Assembly: GCA_949948895.1 (NCBI GenBank)
Contig: CATLHE010000007.1
Coordinates: forward strand, 1-64,000
Length of the DNA stretch: 64,000 bases
Origin: an uncultured Christensenella sp.
GTDB taxonomy: Bacteria; Bacillota; Clostridia; Christensenellales; Pumilibacteraceae
Direction: 5' to 3'
The translations under genes were made by a program, and so were the position numbers. Shown here one piece after another: positions 57,230 through 64,000 of the stretch. Under the pieces are notes generated by a model. The model worked only from the letters and a program-made list of their open reading frames with translations, made no database searches and was not told the DNA's origin. Numbering within the stretch: the first letter of the stretch is position 1; the number at the start of each line of letters is the position of its first letter.

Positions 57230-58964
57230 TATTTTTACCTCCTTTTTGTTGCGATTCAAACACTTCTCGGTAGATCTTGTTAGTTTTTAATAATTGATCG
57301 TGAGTTCCGATCGCGTCTATTTTCATGCCGTCCATTACAATAATCGAGTCGGCATCTTCTATGGACGAAATGCGTTGAGCTACGATAAACTTGGTCGTAT
57401 TCGGTATTTCATCGCGGAACGCTTTTCGTATAAGAGTGTCCGTCTTGGTATCTACGGCAGAGGTCGAATCGTCGAGAATAAGTATTTTCGGCTTCTTTAA
57501 CAAAGCTCGCGCAATACAGAGCCTTTGTTTCTGACCGCCCGATACATTCGTTCCGCCTTGTTCGATATATGTATCGTAACCGTTCGGCAGAGCGGCGATA
57601 AACTCGTCGGCTTGCGCAAGACGGCAGGCGTGTATCAACTGTTCGTCGGTAGCGCTTTCATCGCCCCAACGCAAGTTATCTTTTATAGTGCCCGAAAACA
57701 ATTCGTTTTTCTGTAAGACCATAGCTACGTTATTACGCAATGTTTCTATATCGTAATCTTTGACGTTGACGCCGCCGACGTAAACGCTGCCTTGCGTTGC
57801 ATCGTAAAGGCGTGGGATCAATGAAACAAGCGACGATTTGCCCGTTCCCGTACCGCCTATAATCCCGACTACAGAGCCCGACGGGATTTCTAAATCGATC
57901 TGTTTCAGACTCAGTTTTGTTTCGTCGCCGCAATAGCTGAAATCGACGTTATCGAATTTGACGGAGCCGTCTTTTACTTCCGTAACGGGATTGGCGGGAT
58001 TTAGCAGTGTGCTTTCTTCATTAAGTACTTCGACGATGCGTTTTCCCGAGCTTTGAGCGATCGTGATCATGACGATCAACATCGATAAAGTCATAAGACT
58101 CGTCAGTATGGACATGGCGTACGTTATCAAGCTGGTCAGTTTGCCCGTGGTCAGTTCCACGTTGCCGGACAGTACTATCATTCGCGCGCCCAACCAAAAC
58201 ACTACGATCAAACATAAATACATTACAAACTGCATCAGCGGCGACGTTAAAGACATATAGCCTTCCGCTTTGGTAAATCTTTTATAGAGTCTTTCGGATA
58301 TTTTACCGAACTTCGATTTTTCGTGTTCTTCACGAACAAAAGATTTTACCACGCGTATCCCGCTTACATTCTCCTGAACGACGCCGTTCAGGTTGTCGTA
58401 TGTTTTGAAGACCTTTGTAAAAAGCGGGCGCGCTTTATAAATCAAAAGAAACAGTCCGCCGCCGAGTACGGGTATTGCCGCGAGAAAAATCAGGGCAAGC
58501 TTCCAACTGATAGTAAAAGACATAATGAGCGAAAATATCAACGTCAACGGTGCGCGGAGCGCGCCGCGTATGCTCATCATATACGCCGTTTGTACGTTTG
58601 TGATATCCGTAGTCAGTCTTGTTACAAGTCCTGCGGACGAAAATTTATCTATATTCGAGAATGAAAACTTTTGTATGTGCGAGTATAAGTCCCCGCGCAA
58701 ATTACAGGCAAGCCCCGCGGAGGCGTTTGCCGCGTGAGCGCCTGCGCCGATCCCCGATATAACGCCGACAATAATGCAACCGAGCATGATTAAGCCCAAT
58801 TTCAAAATTACGTTCATATTGCCGCCGTAAATACCGTCGTCGATTATGCTGACCGTAAGAAACGGAATGATAGTTTCCATAACGACTTCCAGCGCCACGA
58901 GGATCATGCATTTTACGGACGGCTTTTTGAATTCCCTTAGACTTTTCAGCAGTTTTCTTATCAT
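57222..58964 (-). CDS. ABC exporter half-transporter (MdlA-like)
   Basis: 580 residues, six membrane helices then ATPase. Walker A IGGTGTGKS, signature VSGGQKQRLCIARALL, Walker B ILILDDSTSAVD: the catalytic Glu is replaced by Asp, a known hallmark of the degenerate site in heterodimeric ABC exporters, so the partner supplies the canonical Glu. The H-loop position reads VAQRISSI (Gln for His), also degenerate. The pair therefore forms one consensus and one degenerate ATP site. Starts with TAAGGAG in front. Drug or lipid export is likely; the substrate is unknown. Confidence 0.92.
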   Translation of the reverse strand: MIRKLLKSLREFKKPSVKCMILVALEVVMETIIPFLTVSIIDDGIYGGNMNVILKLGLIMLGCIIVGVISGIGAGAHAANASAGLACNLRGDLYSHIQKFSFSNIDKFSSAGLVTRLTTDITNVQTAYMMSIRGALRAPLTLIFSLIMSFTISWKLALIFLAAIPVLGGGLFLLIYKARPLFTKVFKTYDNLNGVVQENVSGIRVVKSFVREEHEKSKFGKISERLYKRFTKAEGYMSLTSPLMQFVMYLCLIVVFWLGARMIVLSGNVELTTGKLTSLITYAMSILTSLMTLSMLIVMITIAQSSGKRIVEVLNEESTLLNPANPVTEVKDGSVKFDNVDFSYCGDETKLSLKQIDLEIPSGSVVGIIGGTGTGKSSLVSLIPRLYDATQGSVYVGGVNVKDYDIETLRNNVAMVLQKNELFSGTIKDNLRWGDESATDEQLIHACRLAQADEFIAALPNGYDTYIEQGGTNVSGGQKQRLCIARALLKKPKILILDDSTSAVDTKTDTLIRKAFRDEIPNTTKFIVAQRISSIEDADSIIVMDGMKIDAIGTHDQLLKTNKIYREVFESQQKGGKNNG

Positions 58965-58997
58965 AGTGTACTCCTTATTAGATACCTGTCACAGTTC

Positions 58998-59065
58998 ATT
59001 ATATCGAAATTTAACTTGACACTGAAATAAATGTTTATTATAATCAATAAAAGATTTTTATTGAT
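58998..59065. promoter_or_regulatory. Divergent promoters of ABC operon and LysR gene, with operator
   Basis: Plus: TTGACA (59016-59021), 17 nt, TATAAT (59039-59044) for LysR. Minus: TTCAGT (59026-59021), 17 nt, TATAAT (59003-58998) for the ABC genes; the two -35 boxes abut. A perfect inverted repeat ATCAATAAAA - 3 - TTTTATTGAT (59043-59065) lies just after the LysR -10, a good LysR-type autorepression site. Confidence 0.8.
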
Positions 59066-59081
59066 CAAGGACGGAAGCATA

Positions 59082-59963
59082 ATGAACAGTTTTCAGATAG
59101 AATGTTTTTTAGCCGTTGCGGACTTTCTCAATTTTGCGAAAGCCGCGGAAAATCTGAATGTAACGCAGCCTGCCGTTTCTCATCAAATACAATCACTTGA
59201 AAATGAACTCAATACTAAATTATTTAACCGATCGCCGCGTAATGTATCTTTGACTTATGACGGGGAATTGTTTTTATCCGAAGCGAAAGCGATATTTATC
59301 CATTTTCAAAATCTCAAAAATAAGTTTATAGATAAAAATAAGAAAGACGTAGTGCCTTTTCATATAGCCTGTCTTAATCACACTACGATGAAGCTATTGC
59401 CCAATGTTTTGTATAGGCTTTCGTCCGAATATCCGAAATTGCATCCCATTTTGAATATATTTTCGACACCGCAGATCATAAAAGGTATCGAAGAAAATTC
59501 TATAGACGCGGCGCTCGCGTTAAAAGAGAATATTCCTGTATCTAACAGTACCGTTTATACCGAACTTTATAAAACGCCGTTGGTATGCGTATGCGACAAA
59601 ACGCATGCGGCGTCCGAGTATCGAGAAATAACGTTTGACGATTTGCGGCGCTTTGCATTGATATTTTACCGTCAGGCAGCCACCAACACAGAACTGTTTA
59701 CCTTGTTGCATCGGCTTAAAAGCGGAAAGACGTTGCAGGAAATGTTTTTAAGCGAAACAGTGGAGAGCGCTTTGGTGCTTGCCGAATCGGGTTTGGGAGT
59801 GTTGGTCATTCCCGAAATATTCTTACCCAAAGACGCCGCGCAGTATAGAATTATTCCCATAAAGGACGCCGCACCGTTATCTTTCGGAGTTTATTACAAA
59901 AAGGACAACGGTCCGATACAAAGAGATTTTTTAAAACTGATGCGTTCGCAAAAAAATATATAA
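59082..59963 (+). CDS. LysR family transcriptional regulator
   Basis: 293 residues. N-terminal winged helix (QIECFLAVADFLNFAKAAENLNVTQPAVSHQIQSLENELNTKLFNR), linker helix, and a periplasmic-binding-protein-like effector domain starting near residue 95 (PFHIACLNHTTMKLLPNVL). ATG 59082 is the family start; a longer frame from 59031 would begin inside the promoter. Divergent from the ABC exporter pair, which it probably controls. The effector is unknown. Confidence 0.92.
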   Translation: MNSFQIECFLAVADFLNFAKAAENLNVTQPAVSHQIQSLENELNTKLFNRSPRNVSLTYDGELFLSEAKAIFIHFQNLKNKFIDKNKKDVVPFHIACLNHTTMKLLPNVLYRLSSEYPKLHPILNIFSTPQIIKGIEENSIDAALALKENIPVSNSTVYTELYKTPLVCVCDKTHAASEYREITFDDLRRFALIFYRQAATNTELFTLLHRLKSGKTLQEMFLSETVESALVLAESGLGVLVIPEIFLPKDAAQYRIIPIKDAAPLSFGVYYKKDNGPIQRDFLKLMRSQKNI

Positions 59964-60047
59964 AATAGGGGCTTGCAGTAAATGACCGCAAGTCTGTTTA
60001 TTTTTCTTTGTTTATGAAATAATGCTCGTTTAACGACGGCTTCGTCC

Positions 60048-60076
60048 TTGCAAAAGCGGTATAAATATGATATAAT
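60048..60076 (+). promoter_or_regulatory. Promoter of the PAS-domain gene
   Basis: TTGCAA (60048-60053), 17-nt spacer, TATAAT (60071-60076). Confidence 0.78.
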
Positions 60077-60133
60077 TCGTTTATCGGCACGCCGCGCGTC
60101 GGCGGGCGCAAATATCAACGAGCGAGGATAAAA

Positions 60134-60517
60134 ATGCAGGCACTCGATACATATTTCAAGAGTATCGTCGACCAAGACGGCGCGCCCGTCGTCGTTTGCG
60201 ATACCGCTCATACTATAATATACATGAACCCCGCCGCCGTATCGGCGTATTCCGATCGCGGCGGCAAAGAGCTCGTGGGGCGGTCGCTATTGGACTGCCA
60301 CAGCCCGCGCTCATGCGAGGCGATAAAAAAGGTAGTCGAATGGTTTTCGCGTTCGCGCTACAACAACAAAGTCCATACGTATTACAGCCGCTCGAAAGAT
60401 AAGGACGTTTATATGATAGCGCTTCGCGACGAGAGCGGAGCGCTCATCGGCTATTACGAAAAACACGAGTTCAGAACAAAGGACGAAACGCCGTTTTACG
60501 ATATCGGTCAGGCGTAG
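60134..60517 (+). CDS. Single PAS-domain protein
   Basis: 127 residues, one PAS domain: GAPVVVCDTAHTIIYMNPAAVSAY, GRSLLDCHSPRSCEAIKKVVEWF and VYMIALRDESGALIGYYEKHEF. The CHSPRS element resembles DUF438/heme- or flavin-free PAS proteins of Bacillota in which Cys-His lies in the F helix region. No output domain, so it must act by protein contact or ligand binding. Its last 10 bp overlap the 3' end of the convergent MATE gene. Confidence 0.82.
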   Translation: MQALDTYFKSIVDQDGAPVVVCDTAHTIIYMNPAAVSAYSDRGGKELVGRSLLDCHSPRSCEAIKKVVEWFSRSRYNNKVHTYYSRSKDKDVYMIALRDESGALIGYYEKHEFRTKDETPFYDIGQA

Positions 60518-61842
60518 CTGTATCTGTTTCGTTTCGCTATGCAAAGCGCGACGGCGACTGCGGTCGCCAATACCTCCGCCACGAGCATGGACACCCATAC
60601 GCCCGTGACACCGAAAAATATCGGCAGGACCATGACCGTTGCTAACTGGAATACGAGAGTGCGCAAAAACGATATGACTGCGGATATCACGCCGTTGCCG
60701 AAAGCCGTAAACATTGACGACGAGAATATCGAATAACCCGAGAACACGAAAGAGAACGCGAATATATAAAACGCGTTAGTCGTCATGTCCAAGAGCTCGG
60801 CGTCGTAGCCGACGTACATTTTGGAAATGGGGTAGGCAAGACCGAGCGCAAGTCCCGTCATTATTATGCCTATAATGCCCATCAAGACCATGCTCTTCTT
60901 GAATATGTTTTTAAGCTCGTCGTGGTTTTGCGCGCCGTAATTATATCCGATTATCGGTGCGGTGCCTATCGCATAGCCTATGAATATCGCTACATATATG
61001 AAGTTGACGTACATCATGACGCCGTAAGCCGACACGCCGTTTTCGCCTACAAGCCGCATGAGCTGGAAATTGAATACGATACTGACCACCGAAGCCGAAA
61101 CGTTGCTGACAAACTCCGACAGCCCGTTGGAGCAGGCTTTGACGAGAACTCTGAAATTCCATCTTGCTCTGCCCAACCGCAGTAAACCCGAATTACGCGA
61201 AAAAAAGTAGGCGAGCGGTAATATAGCGCCTATTATCTGGCTTATGCCGGTGGCGATCGCCGCGCCCGATACGCCCATATCCAAAGCGCCGACCAATATC
61301 CCGTCGAGCGCGATATTCGCGCAGCCCGCGAACACCGTTATTATAAACCCGAGCGTGGGTTTTTCGGCGGTCGAAAAAAACGCCTGAAACACGTTTTGCA
61401 GCATGAAGCAGGGCATGGTCGCGAGTATGATGCGCCCGTAAAGAACACAGTGCGGCAGCATGTCGTCCGTAGCTTTGAACCACTTTGCGACGAACGGGAC
61501 TATCGCTTCTCCGACAGCCGCAAAGATAACGCCGCTGACGATAGTCGCGTAAACGAATAGCGAAAAATATTTATCGGCGTTTTCCCGATCGCCCTCACCG
61601 AGCAGTTTGGACACTACAGCCGCTCCGCCCGTGCCAAGCATAAAGCCGACCGAGCCCAATATCATTAAAAACGGATAAATAAGATTGACGGCGGCAAACG
61701 GCGTTTTGCCCGTATAATTGGAAATGAAAAAACCGTCCACTACGCCGTAAACGGAAGTGAACACCATCATCAAAATGGGCGACGCTACGAAGCGCAATAG
61801 TTTTTTATAATTGAAATGATCGCTTAATTGAATGTGTGTCAT
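60508..61842 (-). CDS. MATE family efflux transporter
   Basis: 444 residues, twelve membrane helices in two homologous halves. First-half signature VYGVVDGFFISNYTGKTPFAAVNLIYPF, second-half ASVVSIVFNFQLMRLVGENGVSAYGVMMYVNFIYVAIFIGYAIGTAPIIGYNYGAQ. Typical of the NorM/DinF-like branch in Bacillota; a Na+ or H+ antiporter for cationic compounds. Convergent, 3'-overlapping the PAS gene. No clear terminator separates them. Confidence 0.93.
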   Translation of the reverse strand: MTHIQLSDHFNYKKLLRFVASPILMMVFTSVYGVVDGFFISNYTGKTPFAAVNLIYPFLMILGSVGFMLGTGGAAVVSKLLGEGDRENADKYFSLFVYATIVSGVIFAAVGEAIVPFVAKWFKATDDMLPHCVLYGRIILATMPCFMLQNVFQAFFSTAEKPTLGFIITVFAGCANIALDGILVGALDMGVSGAAIATGISQIIGAILPLAYFFSRNSGLLRLGRARWNFRVLVKACSNGLSEFVSNVSASVVSIVFNFQLMRLVGENGVSAYGVMMYVNFIYVAIFIGYAIGTAPIIGYNYGAQNHDELKNIFKKSMVLMGIIGIIMTGLALGLAYPISKMYVGYDAELLDMTTNAFYIFAFSFVFSGYSIFSSSMFTAFGNGVISAVISFLRTLVFQLATVMVLPIFFGVTGVWVSMLVAEVLATAVAVALCIAKRNRYSYA

Positions 61843-62047
61843 AACTGTTTTGCCGATATGTTTAAATGCTCTATAAAATAGCTTTTCGCGATAGCGTTAT
61901 ATTCGATACTCGTCTACCTTCTTATATGGCTTGCTTTGCGCCGTTCTCGCGCTGCCGTAAATCAGACTACACGAGTTTATCCGTTTATATCGCACTTGTC
62001 AAGCGAATAAAGGGACAAACTGCGCGCGGCGTTTTTCGTGACGGACG

Positions 62048-62059
62048 ATAAACGTTTAT
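62048..62059. promoter_or_regulatory. Upstream LacI-type palindrome
   Basis: ATAAACGTTTAT, a perfect 12-bp palindrome 177 bp upstream of a second one (62225-62236). In the gene-free gap 61843-62297 there is also a near-direct repeat (about 62085-62101 and 62122-62138, sharing GGCATGCG); otherwise nothing is seen. Confidence 0.55.
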
Positions 62060-62192
62060 TTGTCGGATCGCTTCGCGCGACTTGCATGACCTAGGCATGC
62101 GTTGCGGTGTTGCACGACATTCACGACCTTGGCATGCGGGATAGCGTTTTGCGAACTGTAAAAAATTTTTTAGGTAAATTTTTAAAAACCTA

Positions 62193-62236
62193 TTGACAAC
62201 CGTTTAATTAAGTGTATAATGTAGTTAAACGTTTAA
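62193..62236 (+). promoter_or_regulatory. Promoter of the lipoprotein gene with LacI-type operator
   Basis: TTGACA (62193-62198), 16-nt spacer, TATAAT (62215-62220), followed at +5 to +16 by TTAAACGTTTAA (62225-62236). The palindrome has the CG centre usual for LacI-family regulators of sugar and starch genes and lies where a repressor would block elongation. Confidence 0.75.
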
Positions 62237-62297
62237 GTAAATATGTCGGGGCAAATTTACGCAGTCCCGAAACGCTTAAACAATAATGGAGGTAATG

Positions 62298-64000
62298 ATG
62301 AAAAAGCTTACGAAAATAGCCGCGACCGTTGCGGTATTAGCGCTCGGCGTCGGCGCGCTCGCTGCCTGCGGTAACGACAAGGGCGATCCCAAGCCCTCCC
62401 CCGAAGACGATAAGATAACGGTAACGTTTTACGACGGGAATACCGTGCTCTCGACGCAGAAGATAGAATCGGGCGAGAAGGCGGTGCGTCCCGCGACCGA
62501 TCCGTCCAAGAGCGGGTACGACTTTGTGCGCTGGTGCGGCACTCCGTCGTATTCGGTGGCGTTCAACTTTGACACCGAGCTTTACGAGGACACGTCGGTA
62601 TTTGCCGGATTCCGTTCTCAAGAGGCGGACGATCATAAATGGTTTATCGTCGGTACTTCGCTGTATACCGATCTGTTTAAAGAAGTGGGCTGGTGGGGCA
62701 AAGACCACATCGATCCCGACGAGATACCGCAAAAGAACTTGCTCGCAAAAAGCAGCACGCAGGGTAACCTGTTCACGGTGACTGCCGATTTTTACGCGGG
62801 CGATAAATTCCAGATAATCAATACCGAGGACGGGTGGGACGGTCAGATAGGCTTCGGCTATCTCACGCCCGAAAAGCAGACGGCTACGGGCGACGCCGCC
62901 AAGTTTGTCAGCGGCGGCGGTCTCGGCGCTTCTGCCAAGACAAACGATATACAGTGCGCTGTGTCGGGCAACTACACGTTCAGCCTGTACGTGGATAAGG
63001 ACGGCAAACTGACCGAAGTCGATTACGAAAGGAACGGCGATGCGCCCGAGCTCGCGGCCGAGTTCGATTATTACATAAAAGGCAAAGACATCACCGCATG
63101 GCAGAATATGCTGGTACCGTATACGCAGTTCTCCACCGAGGATAACTCCGTTTACACGCTATCTATAGGCATGAAAGCGGACGACGACTTCATGTTCCTT
63201 GCGACGGTGCGCGGCGACACGACGGGCGATATTGCGAATTTGAACGGTACGAGCATGGCGCTTGCGACGGACGCCGATACCGCCGCGGCTATAACTCTGC
63301 CCGCGGGCGGCGCCAACTTCAAGATCGCGAGCGGCGTGGGAACTTACGAGTTTACCATAACGGAAGACGGCGACGAGCGCACGCTTTCCGCCAAGAAGAC
63401 CGCAGAAACTTTGCCCGAATACGATTTCTATGTAAAGGGCAATATGAACAACGATACTTCTTGGGAAGAGCGTTATCCCATGACCAAGGACGAGGCGAGC
63501 GGACTTTACAAGCTTGAGATCGAGCTTAAAAAAGACGAACAGTTTGCCGTAACGGTTGCAGCCAAAGGCGACGAGGAAATGACCGAAGTATTCGGGCTCA
63601 ACACCAAGTACGCAAACAAGAAACTCATGTCCAATCAGATAGACGCGGACGCTTGGAACTTTACCGCGCTTGCTAACGACACGTTCACCATTTACGTCGA
63701 TCCCGCGACCATGCTCGTATACGTAGAAGGCGTCAACGACACCGTAACGTACACCGTCGGGCTTTGGATGGGCAGCGGCAGCGATTGGGCGATGAGCACG
63801 GAAAAATGCGAGATAAAGACCGACGCCGCCGCGCTTACCGGTTCTGTCACCATCGAGCTCGAAGCGGGCAGCGGCAAATCGTTCGGGTTCAGAGCGGAAA
63901 GAAACGGCACGCAAACGGGCTGGGCGAACGCAGCCAACGATTTCTATACCGGTTGCGAAGGCATAACGGGCACGGGCAACCTCACTTGCGAGACCTCGGG
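62298..64000 (+). CDS. Large lipoprotein with InlB-type repeat and carbohydrate-binding-like modules (3' end outside window)
   Basis: Open to the window end, 567 residues visible. ATG 62298 has GGAGG 5 nt upstream. Signal peptide with lipobox LAAC, Cys24 lipidated. Then an InlB/Flg_new-type repeat (VTFYDGNTVLSTQKIESGEKA, ending GYDFVRWCG), followed by repeated beta-sandwich units starting DYYIKGK and DFYVKGNMNN, each of about 110-120 residues, resembling the SusE/F-like or starch-binding modules of surface polysaccharide-binding proteins. The LacI-type operator supports a carbohydrate role. Downstream catalytic domains, if any, are not in view. Confidence 0.8.
   Translation, partial: MKKLTKIAATVAVLALGVGALAACGNDKGDPKPSPEDDKITVTFYDGNTVLSTQKIESGEKAVRPATDPSKSGYDFVRWCGTPSYSVAFNFDTELYEDTSVFAGFRSQEADDHKWFIVGTSLYTDLFKEVGWWGKDHIDPDEIPQKNLLAKSSTQGNLFTVTADFYAGDKFQIINTEDGWDGQIGFGYLTPEKQTATGDAAKFVSGGGLGASAKTNDIQCAVSGNYTFSLYVDKDGKLTEVDYERNGDAPELAAEFDYYIKGKDITAWQNMLVPYTQFSTEDNSVYTLSIGMKADDDFMFLATVRGDTTGDIANLNGTSMALATDADTAAAITLPAGGANFKIASGVGTYEFTITEDGDERTLSAKKTAETLPEYDFYVKGNMNNDTSWEERYPMTKDEASGLYKLEIELKKDEQFAVTVAAKGDEEMTEVFGLNTKYANKKLMSNQIDADAWNFTALANDTFTIYVDPATMLVYVEGVNDTVTYTVGLWMGSGSDWAMSTEKCEIKTDAAALTGSVTIELEAGSGKSFGFRAERNGTQTGWANAANDFYTGCEGITGTGNLTCETS

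Overview
The window looks like a chromosomal segment of an anaerobic low-to-mid GC Bacillota, most likely a gut-type member of class Clostridia. This rests on gene content: PurF with all four Fe-S cysteines, a clostridial-type ABC-F protein, a PfoR-type EIIC, DegV, a stand-alone FakA C-terminal-type domain, phi LC3 and BhlA/UviB holins, and an InlB-repeat lipoprotein. Promoters are textbook sigma-A (TTGACA, 17-18 nt, TATAAT). The family or genus cannot be fixed from the sequence. Most genes use GC-rich synonymous codons; two stretches are visibly AT-richer (about 17.0-19.2 kb and 51.7-54.9 kb) and look acquired.

Layout. 0-16.8 kb: end of an unknown gene; a minus-strand MarR, nitroreductase, radical SAM and mutM operon; a HelD-like helicase; purF plus a membrane protein; a GldA-like protein; a purine permease; degV; a formate/nitrite-type channel; an ABC-F gene behind an attenuator-like leader; a self-regulated TetR plus DUF2461 operon. 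17.0-20.6 kb: an AT-rich P-loop ATPase with a C-terminal R-x3-H motif, next to tRNA-Arg(CCT), then an alpha/beta hydrolase. 20.7-22.4 kb: a small unknown gene and a secreted SH3 protein. 22.4-33.1 kb: one-strand phage structural cassette in P22-like order (large terminase, portal, scaffold candidate, coat, adaptor candidate, gp10-like protein, two holins) closed by a terminator, without recognisable integrase, replication, repressor or endolysin genes. 33.2-39.8 kb: mscL, an ArsR regulator, ung, an HtrA-type protease with a transglutaminase-like lipoprotein, and acpP. 39.9-47.4 kb: branched-chain amino acid genes (leuB, leuD, leuC, ilvD, ilvN, ilvB) on the minus strand. 47.8-51.5 kb: hotdog thioesterase, PfoR-like EIIC, FakA-domain protein, tRNA-Arg(ACG). 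51.5-55.3 kb: small AT-rich island (TetR, nitroreductase-fold protein, zinc ribbon, sigma-like protein) between short direct repeats, one of them a copy of the tRNA 3' end. 55.4-64 kb: heterodimeric ABC exporter with divergent LysR, PAS protein, MATE exporter, and the start of a large lipoprotein gene preceded by two LacI-type palindromes.

Many intergenic gaps are filled by one repeat system: small hairpins followed by TCGTGTG and CACCCGA blocks, facing inward around a central module. I count about 28 block copies by eye, including a degenerate one inside the phage cassette. Together with host-like base composition this suggests that the cassette has been resident for a long time.

Best leads: the stripped-down P22-type cassette with its 266-nt branched inverted-repeat element, the composite repeat family, the tRNA-adjacent ATPase, the ABC-F leader, several promoters that place +1 at the start codon, and the small island with a G-quadruplex motif and hairpin cluster.
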